64,000 nucleotides of DNA, taken from Castor canadensis (lineage: Eukaryota > Chordata > Mammalia > Rodentia > Castoridae). Numbering within the stretch: position 1 is the stretch's first letter; the number at the start of each line of letters is the position of its first letter. Positions 12,079 through 25,205 of the stretch are shown piece after piece. The stretch is from positions 88,729,583 through 88,793,582 of the forward strand of contig NC_133390.1 in NCBI RefSeq assembly GCF_047511655.1, read 5' to 3'. Below the pieces are notes generated by a model. The model saw only the letters and a list, made by a program, of their open reading frames with translations, had not been told where the DNA came from and did no database searches. Made by a program: the position numbers and the translations under genes.

Positions 12079-13294
12079 GGCTACTATTATGAAGAGGAAG
12101 GGGGACTTACTTGAGGCAAGATTACTGATAAGAAGAGTTAGTAGCAGCTGTTTTATATTAAAATGACAAAAAGTGTGATGGATTTTCATTGACCCAGAGT
12201 ATCTTATTTTAGCATTTTACTTGACTGTCACCCAGTTGTCATTGTTGGTGATATTGGGGCTTGATTCAATGCCAAACTTTGCCAAGCATTGGGGGACTGT
12301 ATTTTCTGGGATTGACTCCTATGACCAACCTCTTTCAACTGATTAATTTTGTTGATTAAAATAGGAACCAGGATCAAGAGAGAGCATTTGTTCATTTAAT
12401 AAATTGTTATTTGGCACTGACTTTGTAAGCAAGCCCTATCTTAGATAATGGGCAACATCAGAATGTATGGTTAAAAGGGGAAAAATGCTATTTATAATGA
12501 AATAAACAATTGCAATCAAAGGTATTAAACACCATGATTGTTCAAGTATAGTTTAATAGACACAGAAGAAGGCTTTGAATTCAGCTTCATTTGCAGTTGC
12601 TATTCTTGTCTTGGTAAATGTTAAGGGCAGAGTAGGAGTATATCAAAACAGTTGGCGGGCGGTGGGAAAGGGAGACACCCTCAGATGTGTCCTAGTATAT
12701 TCATAATGGTGTCACAGACCCAGAGAAGATGAGAACACACTGTTATAATCTCACCTCTCAGATCATCTTTCAAATTCAGAGATGCCAAAAGACCAAGATT
12801 CCAAAATTAGGATCTTATTGGTCTTTCCCAGTGAATATGCTTACCAGTTTTGCTAATCATGATTTTATGAGTATTTGTTAAAAGATGACCTGAGAGAAGG
12901 CCTATGCTTGTGAAAAGTAGAAAAGAATTTTATTGTAAGGACAACAAAATTTTCTATAATTAAAGACTACAATGTCATCCATGTAGCTTCCAATACTGTG
13001 CAGGAAACAGGTGTCTGATGAAGCCATAAGAGACAGAGATAGAACTCAGCAGATGAAATGGGGGTTAAATAAAATCTCATGGTCAGCATGTTTAAAATTG
13101 GTTTCTGGATTAGAGAGGGCATATGGAGCTAGACTGAAAGGGAATTTGAAGACTAAAGTAACTGACTTTTTGACCATACAAGGGAGAAGAAGGACTTGAG
13201 CTGGACAAATGGTTACAGAAAGACCAGAGTGTTAAAATTAGCATGAGGATTATTATTGACTATTCCGCCTAGTTTTGCAACTGACACATCATCA
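12079..13294. other. Unique sequence, nothing recognised
   Basis: No gene or clear repeat. An open frame at 13011-13199 has no start context, homology or splice context that I recognise. Confidence 0.45.
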
Positions 13295-13735
13295 GTAGCT
13301 GGAGGAGTGGCTCAAGTGGTAGAGCACCTGCCTAGCAAGCATGAGGCCCTGAGTTCAAAACCCAGTACAGCCAAAAAAAGAAGAAGCATCAGCTAGGCAC
13401 CTTGACCCAATGCCTATAATCCCAGTTAACTCAGGAGGCAGAGATCAGGAGGCAGGATGAAGTTTCAAGGCCAGCTTGGGCAAAAAGTTAGCCAATCCCA
13501 TCTCAATCAGTAAACTGGGAGTTGTGGTGCAAGCTTTTCATCCCAACTACAAGGTATAAATAGGAGGATTGAGACCCAAACTTGCCTGATCAAAAAAAGC
13601 GAGACCCTTTCCAAAAAATACCTAAAGCAAAAAGTGTTGGAGGGTGTGGCTCAAGTGGCAGAGTGTCTACCTGGCAAGCTGGAGGCCCTGAGTTCAAACC
13701 TCACTAATGTCCCCCTCCCCCAAAAAAGAGAAAGC
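13295..13735 (+). repeat. tRNA-like SINE followed by composite SINE
   Basis: A first tRNA-like unit lies at 13295-13382 ('agagcacctgcctagcaagc'). A composite unit follows at 13386-13735, with 'tgcctataatcccagttaac' in the B1-like arm and 'ggcagagtgtctacctggca' in the tRNA-like arm. Confidence 0.8.
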
Positions 13736-13739
13736 TTCA

Positions 13740-14223
13740 ATCAATTGTGCAAAAAGTTTCAAGTAGCAATGTAATATTCTTTTCTTTTTCTCCTGTACCA
13801 ACTCAGGATGAATGATATTCCTTCTTTATGGTAGATCTCCAAAGCTAAAAGAGCAGTGGTCAAACCCATTAATGAGAACAGTGCATTTTCCCTGTGTTGC
13901 CAGTGCCTCACGAATTGCATATTAGAGAGTAACTCTGTGGTCTATGAAGCACTTCAACATTCTTAAACGTGAAAAGATTCCTGCAAAGAGAAGAGAAGGA
14001 CTTAATATCTGAAATTAGTTAAAGTTGTACTATGTCAGTAGAGAGTACAGAACTTTCTATTCTCTCAATCCTTATAAGAACTGGTAAGAATGATTATTTT
14101 TTTTGTAATGTAATCAATTTTACTGATAAGTGACAGACTGGAATTTTTCCTCTTTTGAATTCTTCATCTTCTTTGGAATAAGACATAATTTGGACATGTA
14201 AATAATCTTTATGAAAATATTGT
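13740..14223. other. Unique sequence, nothing recognised
   Basis: Nothing gene-like or repetitive could be supported. Confidence 0.4.
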
Positions 14224-14224
14224 T

Positions 14225-14577
14225 CAGATAGGTGTAGTAGCTCACATCTATAATATCAGTACTGTAGAGGCTGAGGGAGGAGGATCATGAGTTTGAGACT
14301 AGCCTGGACTACATAATGAAACCCTACCCTAAAAAAAAAAAAAAAAAACCAAGCTGGATGCCAGTGGCTCACACCTGTAATCTTAGATTCTTGGGAGGCT
14401 GAGATCAAGATGATCCAGGTTCAAGGTCAGTCTGGGCAAATAGCTCATGAGACCCCCCCCCCACCATCTCCAAAATAACAAGAACAAAATGGATTGGAAG
14501 TTTGGCTCAAGAGGTAGAGCACCTGCTTTGCAAGTACAAAGTCCTGAGTTCAAACCCCAGTTCTACCAAAAAACAAA
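14225..14577 (+). repeat. B1-like SINE then composite SINE
   Basis: A B1-like unit with an A18 tail (14225-14348) is followed head-to-tail by a composite SINE (14350-14577). The latter has 'ggctcacacctgtaatctta', a C-run, and the tRNA-like box 'agcacctgctttgcaagtac'. Confidence 0.85.
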
Positions 14578-15699
14578 AGCCCAAACAAAATAATAACAAC
14601 AAAGAAATATTGTGCAAAGATGAAAAAAATCCACCCAAGCTTTCAGAGATACTGTTCCTATATAAAGAAGTAACCAGAAATTTTTTTGTTAAGTGTAGTT
14701 CATACCTTGAGAGCTTATCCTCTAGCTTGGTAAATTTAAACAAGTGATTAAGTTGTTAGTTACTATCTACAAATGCCATTGCAAACTCTTATTTTTGTTA
14801 TGACCCTATTGTAGAAGGTTAAACCCTAAATTCTTTTTTCTGTTTAATGAATCCTATTTTTTACAGTGTCTACAAAGTTTTTCCTTAGTCACTGCTGCAT
14901 CTGAACATGTCCTCCAAACCACAACGCAGTAGTGTTGGGAGATGGGACCTAATGGATGTAGTAATGCTTTCATTAAAGGACTTATGGAATGGGCTTGCTC
15001 TTTTTGTTGTTATTGTGGTTGAACCATGTGAGTACACAGTGTTTATTCCCTGCTTGCCCTTTTGCCTCTGCAAACCTCAAATTCTTAGCTAGAGAAATCA
15101 CTCATTTATTTTAGCATATCTTTTTAAGTATATACAGACAGTTTTTAACATGACAGCTTGACTTACCATTTTTCACATTTAGAATGGCTTGAATTCAATA
15201 TGCAATTAGTAGAAACTGTACTTTGAATTTTGATCTCTTCCCAGGCCAGCAATATGAGATATGGATGCAGGGCAATGTCTATGAGCTTAGCTCCTGGTCA
15301 GCCACAAAAACAGCAGGGGTAGATAAGGGACACTATAGTATACTGTGCTACTCAGCTGTAGTGTTCAAGTAGGTTGGGTGTATGAAATACATTTTCCACT
15401 TACAATATTTTCAACTTATGATTGGTTTATTGGGACATAACCCTATTCTAAGCCTAGGAACATCTGTATATCATATATAATCATGTAAGTGTATATACAT
15501 ATATAAACTAAAACATATGCATAAGGCAAAACACATCTATAAACATGTACTGTATATGCACATTTAAAGTGTGTATCCGTATATCATATGCATGTATGGA
15601 AGTATCATAATGAAACACCTTACATTGTACAAATAAAAGAATTTTTTTAAAGTATTTTAATTTAAATACACATAAATATGTTTATTTACATATGCATAT
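14578..15699. other. Unique sequence, nothing recognised
   Basis: AT-rich. Alternating TATA/CATA-rich stretches at 15460-15700 resemble degenerate simple sequence. No exon evidence. Confidence 0.4.
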
Positions 15700-16080
15700 A
15701 AGATAAAATAATTGGGACTATTCTATATATTCATCTTATGTACTGATTTAAAAGTGTTATCATGGACATGTTTCTATTCAATAAATGGACTTTCAGCCAT
15801 CTTTTTTATGACAACATTGCTGGATATTTTAGCTTGCTATTATGAACAAATACTGAGAAGAACATCCTCACAGTTATAACTTTGCCTAAATTTTCAATTA
15901 TTTGCTTAAGGCAAATGTCTAGGAGACACATTGTCTTCCAAGAATTCATACATCCACCAGCAGTGTATTAGTTGTTGTTTCCCTACATACACATTACCGT
16001 GGAGTATTTTTACTTCATCAGTTGGTGTTTATTGACATTCCTGAGTTCTGTCCTCCTGAGCAACTTTTGTTCTAAATAAC
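15700..16080 (-). repeat. Ancient LINE-1 3' ORF2 fossil
   Basis: Plus-strand phrases 'gacaacattgctggatatt', 'catccaccagcagtgtatta' and 'cctacatacacattacc' are the reverse complement of the conserved L1 ORF2 C-terminal/3' region, as seen in younger form at 54100-54150. Highly diverged, edges approximate. Confidence 0.5.
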
Positions 16081-16164
16081 TGACTAAACTTAAGATACAT
16101 GTGGGTAATGGAGAGACAGGCAGACCAGCTGAGTTGCAGGGTTTAAGCAAGTTAATCCATGTAC

Positions 16165-16560
16165 AGCTTGTAGCAGTGCCTATATGCAATAAATGCTAAG
16201 TATATGGTAGCTATTTATTATTGTTGTTATTTTAGTTTGGAATCTTCCCCTTCATCTCCATCAAGAAAAGTCTTCTTTCAGCATACAAAAGGAATATAAT
16301 CTCCTTTTTGATGCCGTTAAAATTTTCTCCAAGGATGATTTAAACCCCTTTTCTCTATACTCAGTGCACTTTTTATATACTTCCGTTGTAGGTCATATCA
16401 TAATGTAACATAATTATTCTTTTATCTCTTTGACTCTCTCAGTGCATTGTGAATGCCTGTGAATAAAGCCCATGTCTTATCTCTGCCACAGCACTAAGCA
16501 CAGGTCCTGACATATGGTAGCAATGCAATAAATGTTTGTTACATGACTGAATGAATGAAA
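16165..16560 (+). repeat. MIR/L2-type fossil tails
   Basis: Two phrases typical of MIR/L2 3' ends: 'gtgcctatatgcaataaatgc' (about 16180) and 'aataaatgtttgttacatga' followed by 'atgaatgaa' (16529-16557). They are two separate old insertions. Confidence 0.55.
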
Positions 16561-19500
16561 AAGCAAAAGGATAAAGATTTCGCTCTTCAAATGGGTGACC
16601 TGTGACTTCCTCGTGACTCCTATTCATAGGATTTAAAGTATGAAAGAAAATTGTATAAGGACTATGGTCCTAGTTCCCTTGGAAGTTTGCAGTAGAATTA
16701 AGAAAACATGAGGCAGCTGAGGAGACAAGAGTTGAGGAGTCACGAGAAGTTTCAGCACAATGCTTGTGATGTGTGGTCAAGAGCACTTTCTTTTCTGCCT
16801 ATGTAATCAGAGCATGTAATTGAAGAATAGGAACTTGCCAGGTTCTCTGAAGGAGAGAAAGCTAGTAGATTCCTGTGGAGATGTCTGCCTAGACTTCATC
16901 CCTTTTCCCTGATGCACACGGATGGACCATTTTAGTCCTGTTATTCTATCGCTTGCTGGTCATTATTAGTGAGATAGTGATACCTGACTCATGAGGAACC
17001 AATTCATTCATTGTCCTGAACCAATTAGAGTCTGTCCCTTGGTGATTAGGACTAACAGATGCCAGTACTAAGTAATTGCTGCCGGAGCTAGACCTGAGGG
17101 GACAGTCCGGGACTCTGGAAGTCATCTTTGGTTTCTGGCATGGGGTAGTAGAATACGCACTTCTGCAGAATGAGAAAAATGACATAGGCATGCACAAAGG
17201 AACAAGGAGCCATGCAATCTCATAGAGAGGAAGGGGAAGAAGAAGAGGAGACAGGGAAAGAGAAACAGAGAAGTTAGCTGTCTGTGTTCTCTCTCTCTGG
17301 TCCCGTGTGAGGTCTGGCTGGGTTCTGTGCTCTATGTCCTGTGACATACCCTTAGATTAATTTCAAAAGTCTTCTGTTTTTACTTATTATTTGAATGGTG
17401 TTTGTTACTTATAATCAAAAAGAATTTTGACCAAGACATTAGGGTTATTTATTTTACTTGAATAGTAGTGCTTTGAAAGATACTGTCCTGGCAGTGCCAA
17501 GGTTCTGTCCCAAAAGACATGTTAGCAGTTGTTGTGGTGGTAGGGTATCATGTCACTATTCCTGATGTTTGATGTATACATCAGCCTTGAGGGCAGTTCA
17601 GTTAAGAGGTCAAATACTTTCTGTCTTGACTGTGATCCAGTTGGGTCTTGGGTTTGCCCTGCCCCTCCCTGACCCTGATGCAGCCCTGGGAATCTTAGAA
17701 TTTCTGTATGGGGCTTGCATCTTAGCACACTAGTAGACACAAGGATTAATATCCTTTGGATTGGAAGCAAGCCACTGGTAGCTGGAAAAGCTTCAAGGCT
17801 TGCTAACTTCCTGAAAACAATTTAAAAACATACCTTTATGGTGACTTATTATTCAAACTTTTGAGAGTGAAAGGGATATTATTAATAGTCATACCAGAAC
17901 AGGACTCATAAAGTGAAACTGTCTTTGACAAACAGGGCTGTATTGTCACTGTATCTCTGAGTAATTTATAATGATTTACATATGCATTTAATTAACAAAA
18001 TTCATAAGAACTGGTACTAGTTTTTATTTGTGAGTTCTTATTTATACGCTGCTTAAAATCTATTCCTTGTAGATAACACAGATAAAAATGTAGATATGCC
18101 AACGGTTTCTCAAGGATAATGACTATTAATGTAGTAATATCTTTTTAGGCTTTACTATTTATGCATATGATATATTTAAATAACATATTATATTGTACAT
18201 ATTACTATATAAATTGCTTTTTAATGTCTTTTCATGTCACCATCATTTTTATTTTCTAATTTGTATATGTGCTATAATTTGTCTAACATCCCTATTCTTA
18301 GCCGTTTATGTTGTTTCTACTTTTGCTAATTGTGCTTTAAAAGGCATTCATTCTCTTGCAATATTTTTTCTTATAAAATAAATGTGAAGAAGTAGGGGTG
18401 GTTTGTATAGAGATTCATGCCCTCAGAAACCACTGAGGTTAGAAACACACAGTAGACTATGTACATAAGTGTATTACAACATTTGAACCAGTCACAAAAT
18501 CGAGAAACAAAGAAGTGTTTGGAAGCAGAGCCTGTGCACCCCCTTGTGTCTCCAGGGAGAAATGTGCAGGCAACATTCCTTTCTTGCACAAAACCAGATC
18601 TTCCCAAAGCTTAGGATGAAGTAGGCTTTGCAAAGGACACTGTAATGGAAACCAAAACACACAAAGAAGTCATGCTTAATTTGTCTTTATATCTGTAATG
18701 TAATTTGTCTTCATAGGGAATTTTGTAGTGTGAAGTGTTTTGACTTTTAACTAGTTTTATTACTAGATAAGTTTCTCTTTTTATCCTAGCCCACTTTTGT
18801 ACAATAACATTTGGAAAGATTTGAACAGTAATATACTAATTATAGAAATACAGGAAACTGTTTAACAGAATAGTATTATAGCAAAGGAGAAAACAATTAT
18901 TAACATTTTGATGTTCTTTTTCTAGTATTCTCTCTGCACATATACAAATTATACAGTGAACAGTATATTATATTTGGGTTGCCCGTTTGCTTTTTTTAAA
19001 CTTGACATTAAATTGTTATCATAGGTCAGGTTCCATGTCTTTCGTGATCACTGTTGAATCTCTAGTACCTAGTAGAGTACAGGGCGTGAAGTAAACTCCT
19101 GACAAAAACTAATTTGATTACTAAATCTTATGGTACTTTGTTATTTATGTAACCATTTCCCTGCTGGAAGTCATTTATAGTTTGTCTACCATTGTGAATC
19201 ATATATAGTTGAACTTCTTTGTGCATAAATCTTCTTCCCCTTTTTGATTTTTCTCCTTGCATTGGATTTTCAAATGACATGATTAGATCAAAGATAATAA
19301 GAAATTAAGGTTCCAATTATATGTAACCAAACTGATTTTTAATTCACGTAGACTTCAGCAGAGCTTATGAGGAAATGGTAGCGATCCAACTAAATGCTCC
19401 ATTCCAAACTCTGGGCTCTTGACATTACTCTATGCCGCCTCTCCATCAATCTAGTTAAAGAACTGATTGAATAGTAGTAATCCAAAGGTTCTGATTAATT

Positions 19501-20780
19501 AATTTGGATTTATCAGTCAGTATGTTTAGCACAAAAAGGAAGAGTTAGTTTGGTGGGGATTTAACTTAATAAAGCCATTCTGACTCAGGATAATAGAGCC
19601 ATCATTAGTCCAAATGGCACCTTTGTGTGAAGTAGAAAAGGAAGACCCTTCTCCAAGATATTTTAATACTCTTTGAAGGAAAATTATCTTAATAAATACA
19701 TCTATGAATATAGAAATGTGAATTACCCCTTCTAAGGCCATAGGACACAAAACCTAGACAACTATATTTTCTAAACCCTTGAGATTCCTCTGGTTAATTC
19801 AGCCTAGAACTGTGTGAGGATAAAATATTAAGAAAACTATGTTTTATGGGAAGCCCCCTTAAAAAATATTGACAACATTCATCCTTTTAATCTCCTGGAG
19901 TCCCTCCAGGTCTCTTTATTTTATTTTTATAATGTTTCCACTGTTCTGAAATCTCATCTACAATTTATTCCTGGGATTATAAATCCTTTCTGCTGAAAGT
20001 GGAAAATGTCCTTTTTAATAACCATTTTATAATAACATGACTTCTGTTTAAATACTTATAATTAATTTTAATATGTGCAATAATTATTTTCCTATGTATA
20101 TTTTTATTTGAAACAACTTATAATACACAAATTTACTAGCGAAATATTCTTATTTCATTCAGAAAATTTTGGTTTACTGTTCATCTCATTATTTTGGCCC
20201 TTTTTAGGTTGAGTTTTTACCAATTTTTAAAGTATATTTGATAATCAACTTTGACATCTTATTTTCCAAATGTAAATTTGTAAAAATAAGCAGTGAATCT
20301 TTACAGAGGTATTATTGTTTAATAAAAAGTTCTGTAAGCATATTATCAGTGGCCTGCCAAGTTGAAAAATTGTGAGGACATTGGTACATTGATTTTTAAT
20401 TATTGAAATGTCATTGAAGTACTTTTTACTTAGCAGAATACATTCCAGTAAAAAAGAGTTTTCTACTCTATTTTGTTCTACTGCTGCCATCTAGAGTAAA
20501 AGTGAAGCAAAGGAAGCTGATCTCCAACAAGCAGCAGAGACTCAGGGAGGGAGCTTTTCCCAGGTCATGCCAGCACCACACACCCCTCCATGTGCACTTG
20601 GGAATCTTGCAGCACACCCTTCAGCTGTTTCAGGCCCAGCTGGGGATAGTTAGTGTTGGTCCGAGTATTTTCTGCCTTCTCCTTTCTGTTCTCCTCTCTT
20701 TTACATGGCAGTATCTCCTCAGAGCTCTTGGGCTTTAAGATGTGTTCTTTTCTTTCCCATCAAAATGTCAGTCTGTATTT
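16561..20780. other. Mostly unique DNA with faint repeat traces
   Basis: No exon, RNA gene or full repeat was recognised in this 4.2-kb stretch. An L2/MIR-like tail may lie near 19040-19095 ('tctagtacctagtagagtac'). Longer open frames, for example minus 16946-17347 (133 aa), lack any recognisable domain and are taken as chance. Confidence 0.4.
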
Positions 20781-21105
20781 AGAGACTGAGATAGATAGGA
20801 TAGTGGTTCAAGGCCAGCTTGGGTGGAGGGGAGGGCATGAAAGTTTGTTAGACCCATCTCAAAGCTGGGCATGGTGGCTCCCGCCTGTCATCCTAGCTGC
20901 TGTAGCAAGCCTAAAATAGGAAGATCATTGTCTAGGCAGGCCTGGGAAAAAACCCAAGACTCTATCTCCATCCCAAGACCCTATCTCCAAAATAATAAGA
21001 GCAAAAAGAGTTGGCGATGTGGCTCAAGTGGTAGAGCCCCAGCCTAGCAAGCACATAAGTCCTGAGTACGTAGTACCTTGCCTAGCACCTCCCCAAACAA
21101 AAGTG
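20781..21105 (+). repeat. Composite SINE, plus strand
   Basis: A partial B1-like arm (20781-20860) is followed by a composite unit: 'gctgggcatggtggctcccg', 'ccaaaataataagagc' and 'tggctcaagtggtagagccc' to about 21105. Confidence 0.75.
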
Positions 21106-21214
21106 TTCTTTGGACAGGATGTGATGAATACATTCATACTCAGGTGTGAAGGATAGACAAAGTAGACATTTGAACAGTTTGGGAGAGGGGGGTTTCAGCG
21201 TTGGTGAGAGCTCT

Positions 21215-21600
21215 GCTTTGAATATGGGTGGTACCCATAAAAATTCATGTTGATGCTTGGTCTCCAGTGTAACAGTGTTGAGAGTTACTGAGGTCTTTGA
21301 GAAGGATTAATTCTTTCCTCGTGGGATTGGATGAGTTTACCTCAAAAATAGGTTGGTGCAAAGTGAGCCTGTATCTCCCATTCTTACTCACACATGTACT
21401 CTTCCATACATGTCCTTTTTTCCCTTCCTATTTTTCTGCCATGAGTTGAACCATCACAAGACCTGATCGAAAGCTGAGCAGATACTGGTGCCATCCTCTT
21501 GAACTTTCCTGTCTCTAAAACTGTGAGCTAAACTCAACCTCTTTTCTTCTTTAAGTACCCAGACATAAGAGTTTTGCTATAGAAACAGAAACAATGATGA
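21215..21600 (+). mobile_element. MaLR-type (MLT1/MST-like) LTR fossil
   Basis: An ordered series of phrases is characteristic of mammalian MaLR LTRs: 'aaattcatgttgatgcttgg', 'cagtgtaacagtgttgagag', 'gaaggattaattctttcctc', 'atgagttgaaccatcacaag', 'tgagctaaactcaacctctt' and a terminal 'aaacagaaacaatgatgaag'. It appears to be a solo LTR, with no internal region seen. Confidence 0.6.
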
Positions 21601-21859
21601 AGACGTTGAGCCTGTGAGCAGTCACCTCATCTATTTGTAGGTAGGGACAGTTTGGGTGGAATGCATTCATGTCCAAGTTGCATCATATCTGGCCTTCAGA
21701 AGGACTTTGCTTTTAACTCCACCAGTGATAATATCATGTTGGATCTCATATCAACAAAATATTGTAAGAGTCCTCTCTGACCACTTAGGTGTCCTCCCAT
21801 TGCAGCTAGAATTTGCCCTAATAGAATATCTTTCTTATTTTATAGAAATTATTTAGTTT

Positions 21860-21966
21860 TCTGTCTACTTTCATTAGGTTATAAGCCTCTGAAGGCAGGA
21901 GCTATTTATCATAGCCCTAATGCTGAGTAGACATTCCATAAATGTTTGTTAAAGAATGAATAAAAA
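21860..21966 (+). repeat. L2/MIR-type tail fossil
   Basis: 'taagcctctgaaggcaggag' followed by 'cattccataaatgtttgtta' and 'gaatgaataaaa' is the typical tail of an old L2 or MIR insertion. Confidence 0.6.
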
Positions 21967-22344
21967 TAATTACATTTAGAAATTTATATATGAGCTTCTC
22001 CTTTTACTCAAAATAATTTAATGTGGAATATTATTACAATGGCACAAATTCAGGCAAGTAGAAAAGTCTACAGTTCAAACTGCTACGTAGTTATAAGACT
22101 TGAATTTGCTATTACTTCTACCATCAAGATCACCTAAACCATACCTATTATTAGATGGCATATTTGAACAAGCCATAATAAATTTCTTAAGTGCAAGCAT
22201 GCCACCAACATTGAAGATGTAATATCCTTATTCTCAGCATGGAGTAGTTAAATATATGGCTGGTTAGATGAACAATAGCTAAATAGTCATTCTACGTGGA
22301 GCAAATAGAATAACATCAATGAAAAAAAGGGAGTTAAAAAGTCA

Positions 22345-22805
22345 AGCCCAGCCAGGGATGGCAGTGTACATCTATAATCCCAGAACTCAGAAGGCTGAGA
22401 CCCATCTGGGCTACCTAATGAGACCCTATCCCAACAAAACAAAACAAAAAGTCAAGCAAAATCTAAACCTTAAAAAATGAAACAAGCCAGGTACCAGTAG
22501 CTCACATCTGTAATCCTAGCTACTTGGGAAACTGAGATCTGGAAGGCCTCTGTTTGAGGTCAACCAGGGCAAATAGTTCGTGAGACCCTATCTCCAAAAT
22601 AACCAAAGCAAAATGAACTGGAAATGTGGCTCAAATGGTAGAGCACCTGCTTTGCAAGTATGAAGACCTGAGTTCAAACCCTATTCCCATCTAAACAAAA
22701 ACAAAAAACCAAAAAGCAAAGCTGGGAGTGGGTATCTCAGTGGTAGAGCACTTATCTAATATGCATGAGGCTCTGGGTTCAACCCCCCAGTGCTGAAAAA
22801 AAACC
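22345..22805 (+). repeat. Three SINE units in tandem
   Basis: Units are a B1-like unit (22345-22450, ending in AAAACAAAAC), a composite unit (22488-22700; 'aaaataaccaaagcaaaatg', 'gcacctgctttgcaagtatg') and a tRNA-like monomer (22722-22805; 'gttcaaccccccagtgctg'). All lie on the plus strand. Confidence 0.85.
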
Positions 22806-23249
22806 ACCATTGATATTTATTACAGATAAATAACTGTCAAGTAGACCATGTTGGTTTAATGCCTGGCCTGCAACTGAAAGGAACAGCAGCTACAGACCAC
22901 GGGAGTCTTAAGGAACAGTTACAGGTCAGCTAAATGCAAGTCAAGTTTGTGTGATCAGAATCTCTTACTGATCACAAATATGCACAATAATGGCAATGCC
23001 CAGTGTAACAAATACCACAATCTTTGACCATTAGAGAACAGTCCATCTGATCTAAATTCAATTACACAAAATAAATCAACATTAATCAGATTTGAGAGGT
23101 CACTAACGGTACCAATTTAAATGTGTAGCCATTACAGTCTTTCCTTCCTTCCTTTTTAAATTTTTTCTTTCTTTCAAGTAGGTATGAGGATGATGTAAAT
23201 TACTATACCACTATAGACTTACTGCATTTGTATCCTGTCACCTATCTTA
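22806..23249. other. Unique sequence, nothing recognised
   Basis: No gene or clear repeat was found. A short CCTT run lies near 23140. Confidence 0.4.
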
Positions 23250-23250
23250 A

Positions 23251-23251
23251 A

Positions 23252-23300
<49 letters not shown>
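23251..23300. repeat. (CA)n microsatellite
   Basis: A nearly pure run of about 23 CA units, with one interruption at the left end. Confidence 0.97.
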
Positions 23301-23302
<2 letters not shown>

Positions 23303-23429
23303 CCTAACAATAACGTTCTCCCTTGCATTCCACTTCCTCATTGCCCACTTCTTAACCAGCTTCTATGATGATTTTTTAACCTCACTACTCCATTTTGTCT
23401 TCACTACTATTATTGTTAAAGATGATCAA

Positions 23430-23520
23430 TTAGCAGCCAAGTGTGGTGGCACATGCCTCCCAGCCCTTGGGTTACAGCCTGGGTTACAAAGCAAGACAAG
23501 TCTTAAAAAAAAAAAAAAAG
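23430..23520 (+). repeat. B1-like SINE fragment
   Basis: 'ccaagtgtggtggcacatgc' and 'ttacaaagcaagacaagtc', ending in an A-run at 23503-23518. Confidence 0.65.
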
Positions 23521-23699
23521 ATGACCCATTATTTGCATCTTACCAGCACCTGTTGTCTATTCTCATCTTCTACTTTCCATCACTATTTGAAGCTGTGCAT
23601 TCCCATTTTTTTTTGAAAAAAGCTTCTTTTCTAGTCTCTTGTTAGATGTATTAGGTATGCATCTACCTAGTTTTCCTACTAACTTGGTGGCTAGTCTTT

Positions 23700-24500
23700 C
23701 TTTACCAAATTCCAAATGTTGGTGTGTCCTGTAGCTCCGATCACAGCCCTCTTATCTTTTTATCTGGACCATCTCCTTAAGTAACTCCATCCAGTCCAAT
23801 GGCCATCCATACTACTAATACTCTGTCAACTCTCTATTTTTATAATCCATCAAGACTTCACTGTAATTCCTGCTCATACAGCCATCACATGTCCTCTTGG
23901 ATATCACTGGGCACCTCAAACTCACTGTGTACAAAGGAGAATGGTTCACTCCTCCCCACACCAGATCTGACTCTCCCTGTGGCCTTACCATTACAGTAAT
24001 GGTCCAATCATGTTAACCACTTCTCACCACTGTCTCACCTACAGTTCTAGTTGAAACCACCAACTCTTGGCTGAACTAGAGATATAAGGGAAGCCTCCAT
24101 TCTGTCTTATACTATCCATCCTTCATATAGCAAATGAGAGATGTTTCCAAAACATAAATATGTTATTTTACCTCAGTAACATGAACCTTGTAGTGGCCTC
24201 CCTCTGCAACCAGAATAAAATCTGAATATTTATTTATTTATTATTTATTGGCAGCACTGTGGTCTCACTCTTGCTAAGTAGGTGCTCTACCACTTGAGCA
24301 ACTCCACCAGCTAAAATCTGAACTTTTAATCAGGGTCTACATGAGCTCTTTCCTATACCAATATTCTACTGTCTCCACTTCCTCTTTATCACTGTGCTCC
24401 AGTCACACTAGACTTCATTTTACCTCCTCAATATTCCATGCTTATTCCTCTCAAGAGCTTTGCACCCTTTATTATTTTTAATTGGAATATTTACCACCAA
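23700..24500 (+). repeat. LINE-2 (L2) fossil, split by SINE
   Basis: An ordered set of phrases matches the L2 3' half: 'atatcactgggcacctcaaactca', 'ttacagtaatggtccaatca', 'agtggcctccctctgcaacc', 'gtgctccagtcacactagac' and 'tcaagagctttgcaccc'. A tRNA-like SINE at 24222-24315 interrupts it, flanked by a short repeat of AAAATCTGAA (24218 side and 24313 side), which fits a TSD. Confidence 0.7.
24222..24315 (-). repeat. tRNA-like SINE nested in L2
   Basis: Plus-strand 'gctaagtaggtgctctacca' and 'cttgagcaactccaccagc' are the reverse complement of the tRNA-like module. A TTTA-rich tract lies at its tail side. Confidence 0.75.
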
Positions 24501-24504
24501 TTCT

Positions 24505-24738
24505 TTCTTTCTTTTTCTTTTTTTGGTAGGACTGGGATTTGAACTCAGAGCTTCACCCTGAAGCACTATCACTTGAACCACACCTCAAGTCCATTTTGCT
24601 CTGGTTATTTTGGAGATGGGGAGTGGGGGGTGTCTCATGAACCATTTCCCCAGGCTGGCCTCAAACTGTGATCCTCCCAATTGCAGCTTCCCAAGTAGCT
24701 AGGATTACAGATGTGAGTCACAGGTGCCTGGCTTACCA
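24505..24738 (-). repeat. Composite SINE, minus strand
   Basis: The tRNA-like part ('actgggatttgaactcagag') lies left of the B1-like part ('tcaaactgtgatcctcccaa', 'taggattacagatgtgag'). TTACCAC occurs on both sides, a possible TSD. Confidence 0.8.
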
Positions 24739-24929
24739 CTGATCTTTATATAATATTTGATGTAATAAAAATGTAGATACCCAGAAAGATCTTTAATAAC
24801 TGCTGTGGATAAGGCAATATACCCCAGTCCCTTCTTAAGTGGCACCTCGTTTTATACCCCACAGGGCCATATACTTTCAAATACAACCTAATTGATTTAC
24901 TTAATATTTTTATTTACTTGTTTATTTTT

Positions 24930-25205
24930 GTGAAACAGGGTCTTACTAGGTAGCTGAGTGCTGGGACTGCATGACTCACCACAACCAACTTCAATAGTTT
25001 TAGACTGCTGCTTTGATTTCTTCTTTAATTCAAGAGTCACTAGAAGGGAATTTTATACTTTTTAATTAGTCATGTGTATATTTGGATTATCATTATGATT
25101 TTTTTTGGGGGGGGGTTGAGACAGGGTAAGTATTCCAACTTGTGATCTTTTTGTCTCAACCTCCAGAGTGCTGAGATTACAGATTGTGTCACCATGCCCA
25201 GGGAT
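24930..25205 (-). repeat. B1-like SINE fragments, minus strand
   Basis: Two short B1-like pieces: 24930-25000 ('aacagggtcttactaggtag') and 25100-25205 ('ttgagacagggtaag', 'gagattacagattgtgtc'), separated by older AT-rich DNA. Confidence 0.6.

Noticed and set aside
16946-17347. 133-codon minus-strand open frame
   Set aside because: No domain, low-complexity serine/leucine runs and no promoter or splice context; chance open frame.
20484-20497. CTCF-like motif on the minus strand as a firm site
   Set aside because: Only 12 of 14 core positions match; kept only as a remark in the findings.
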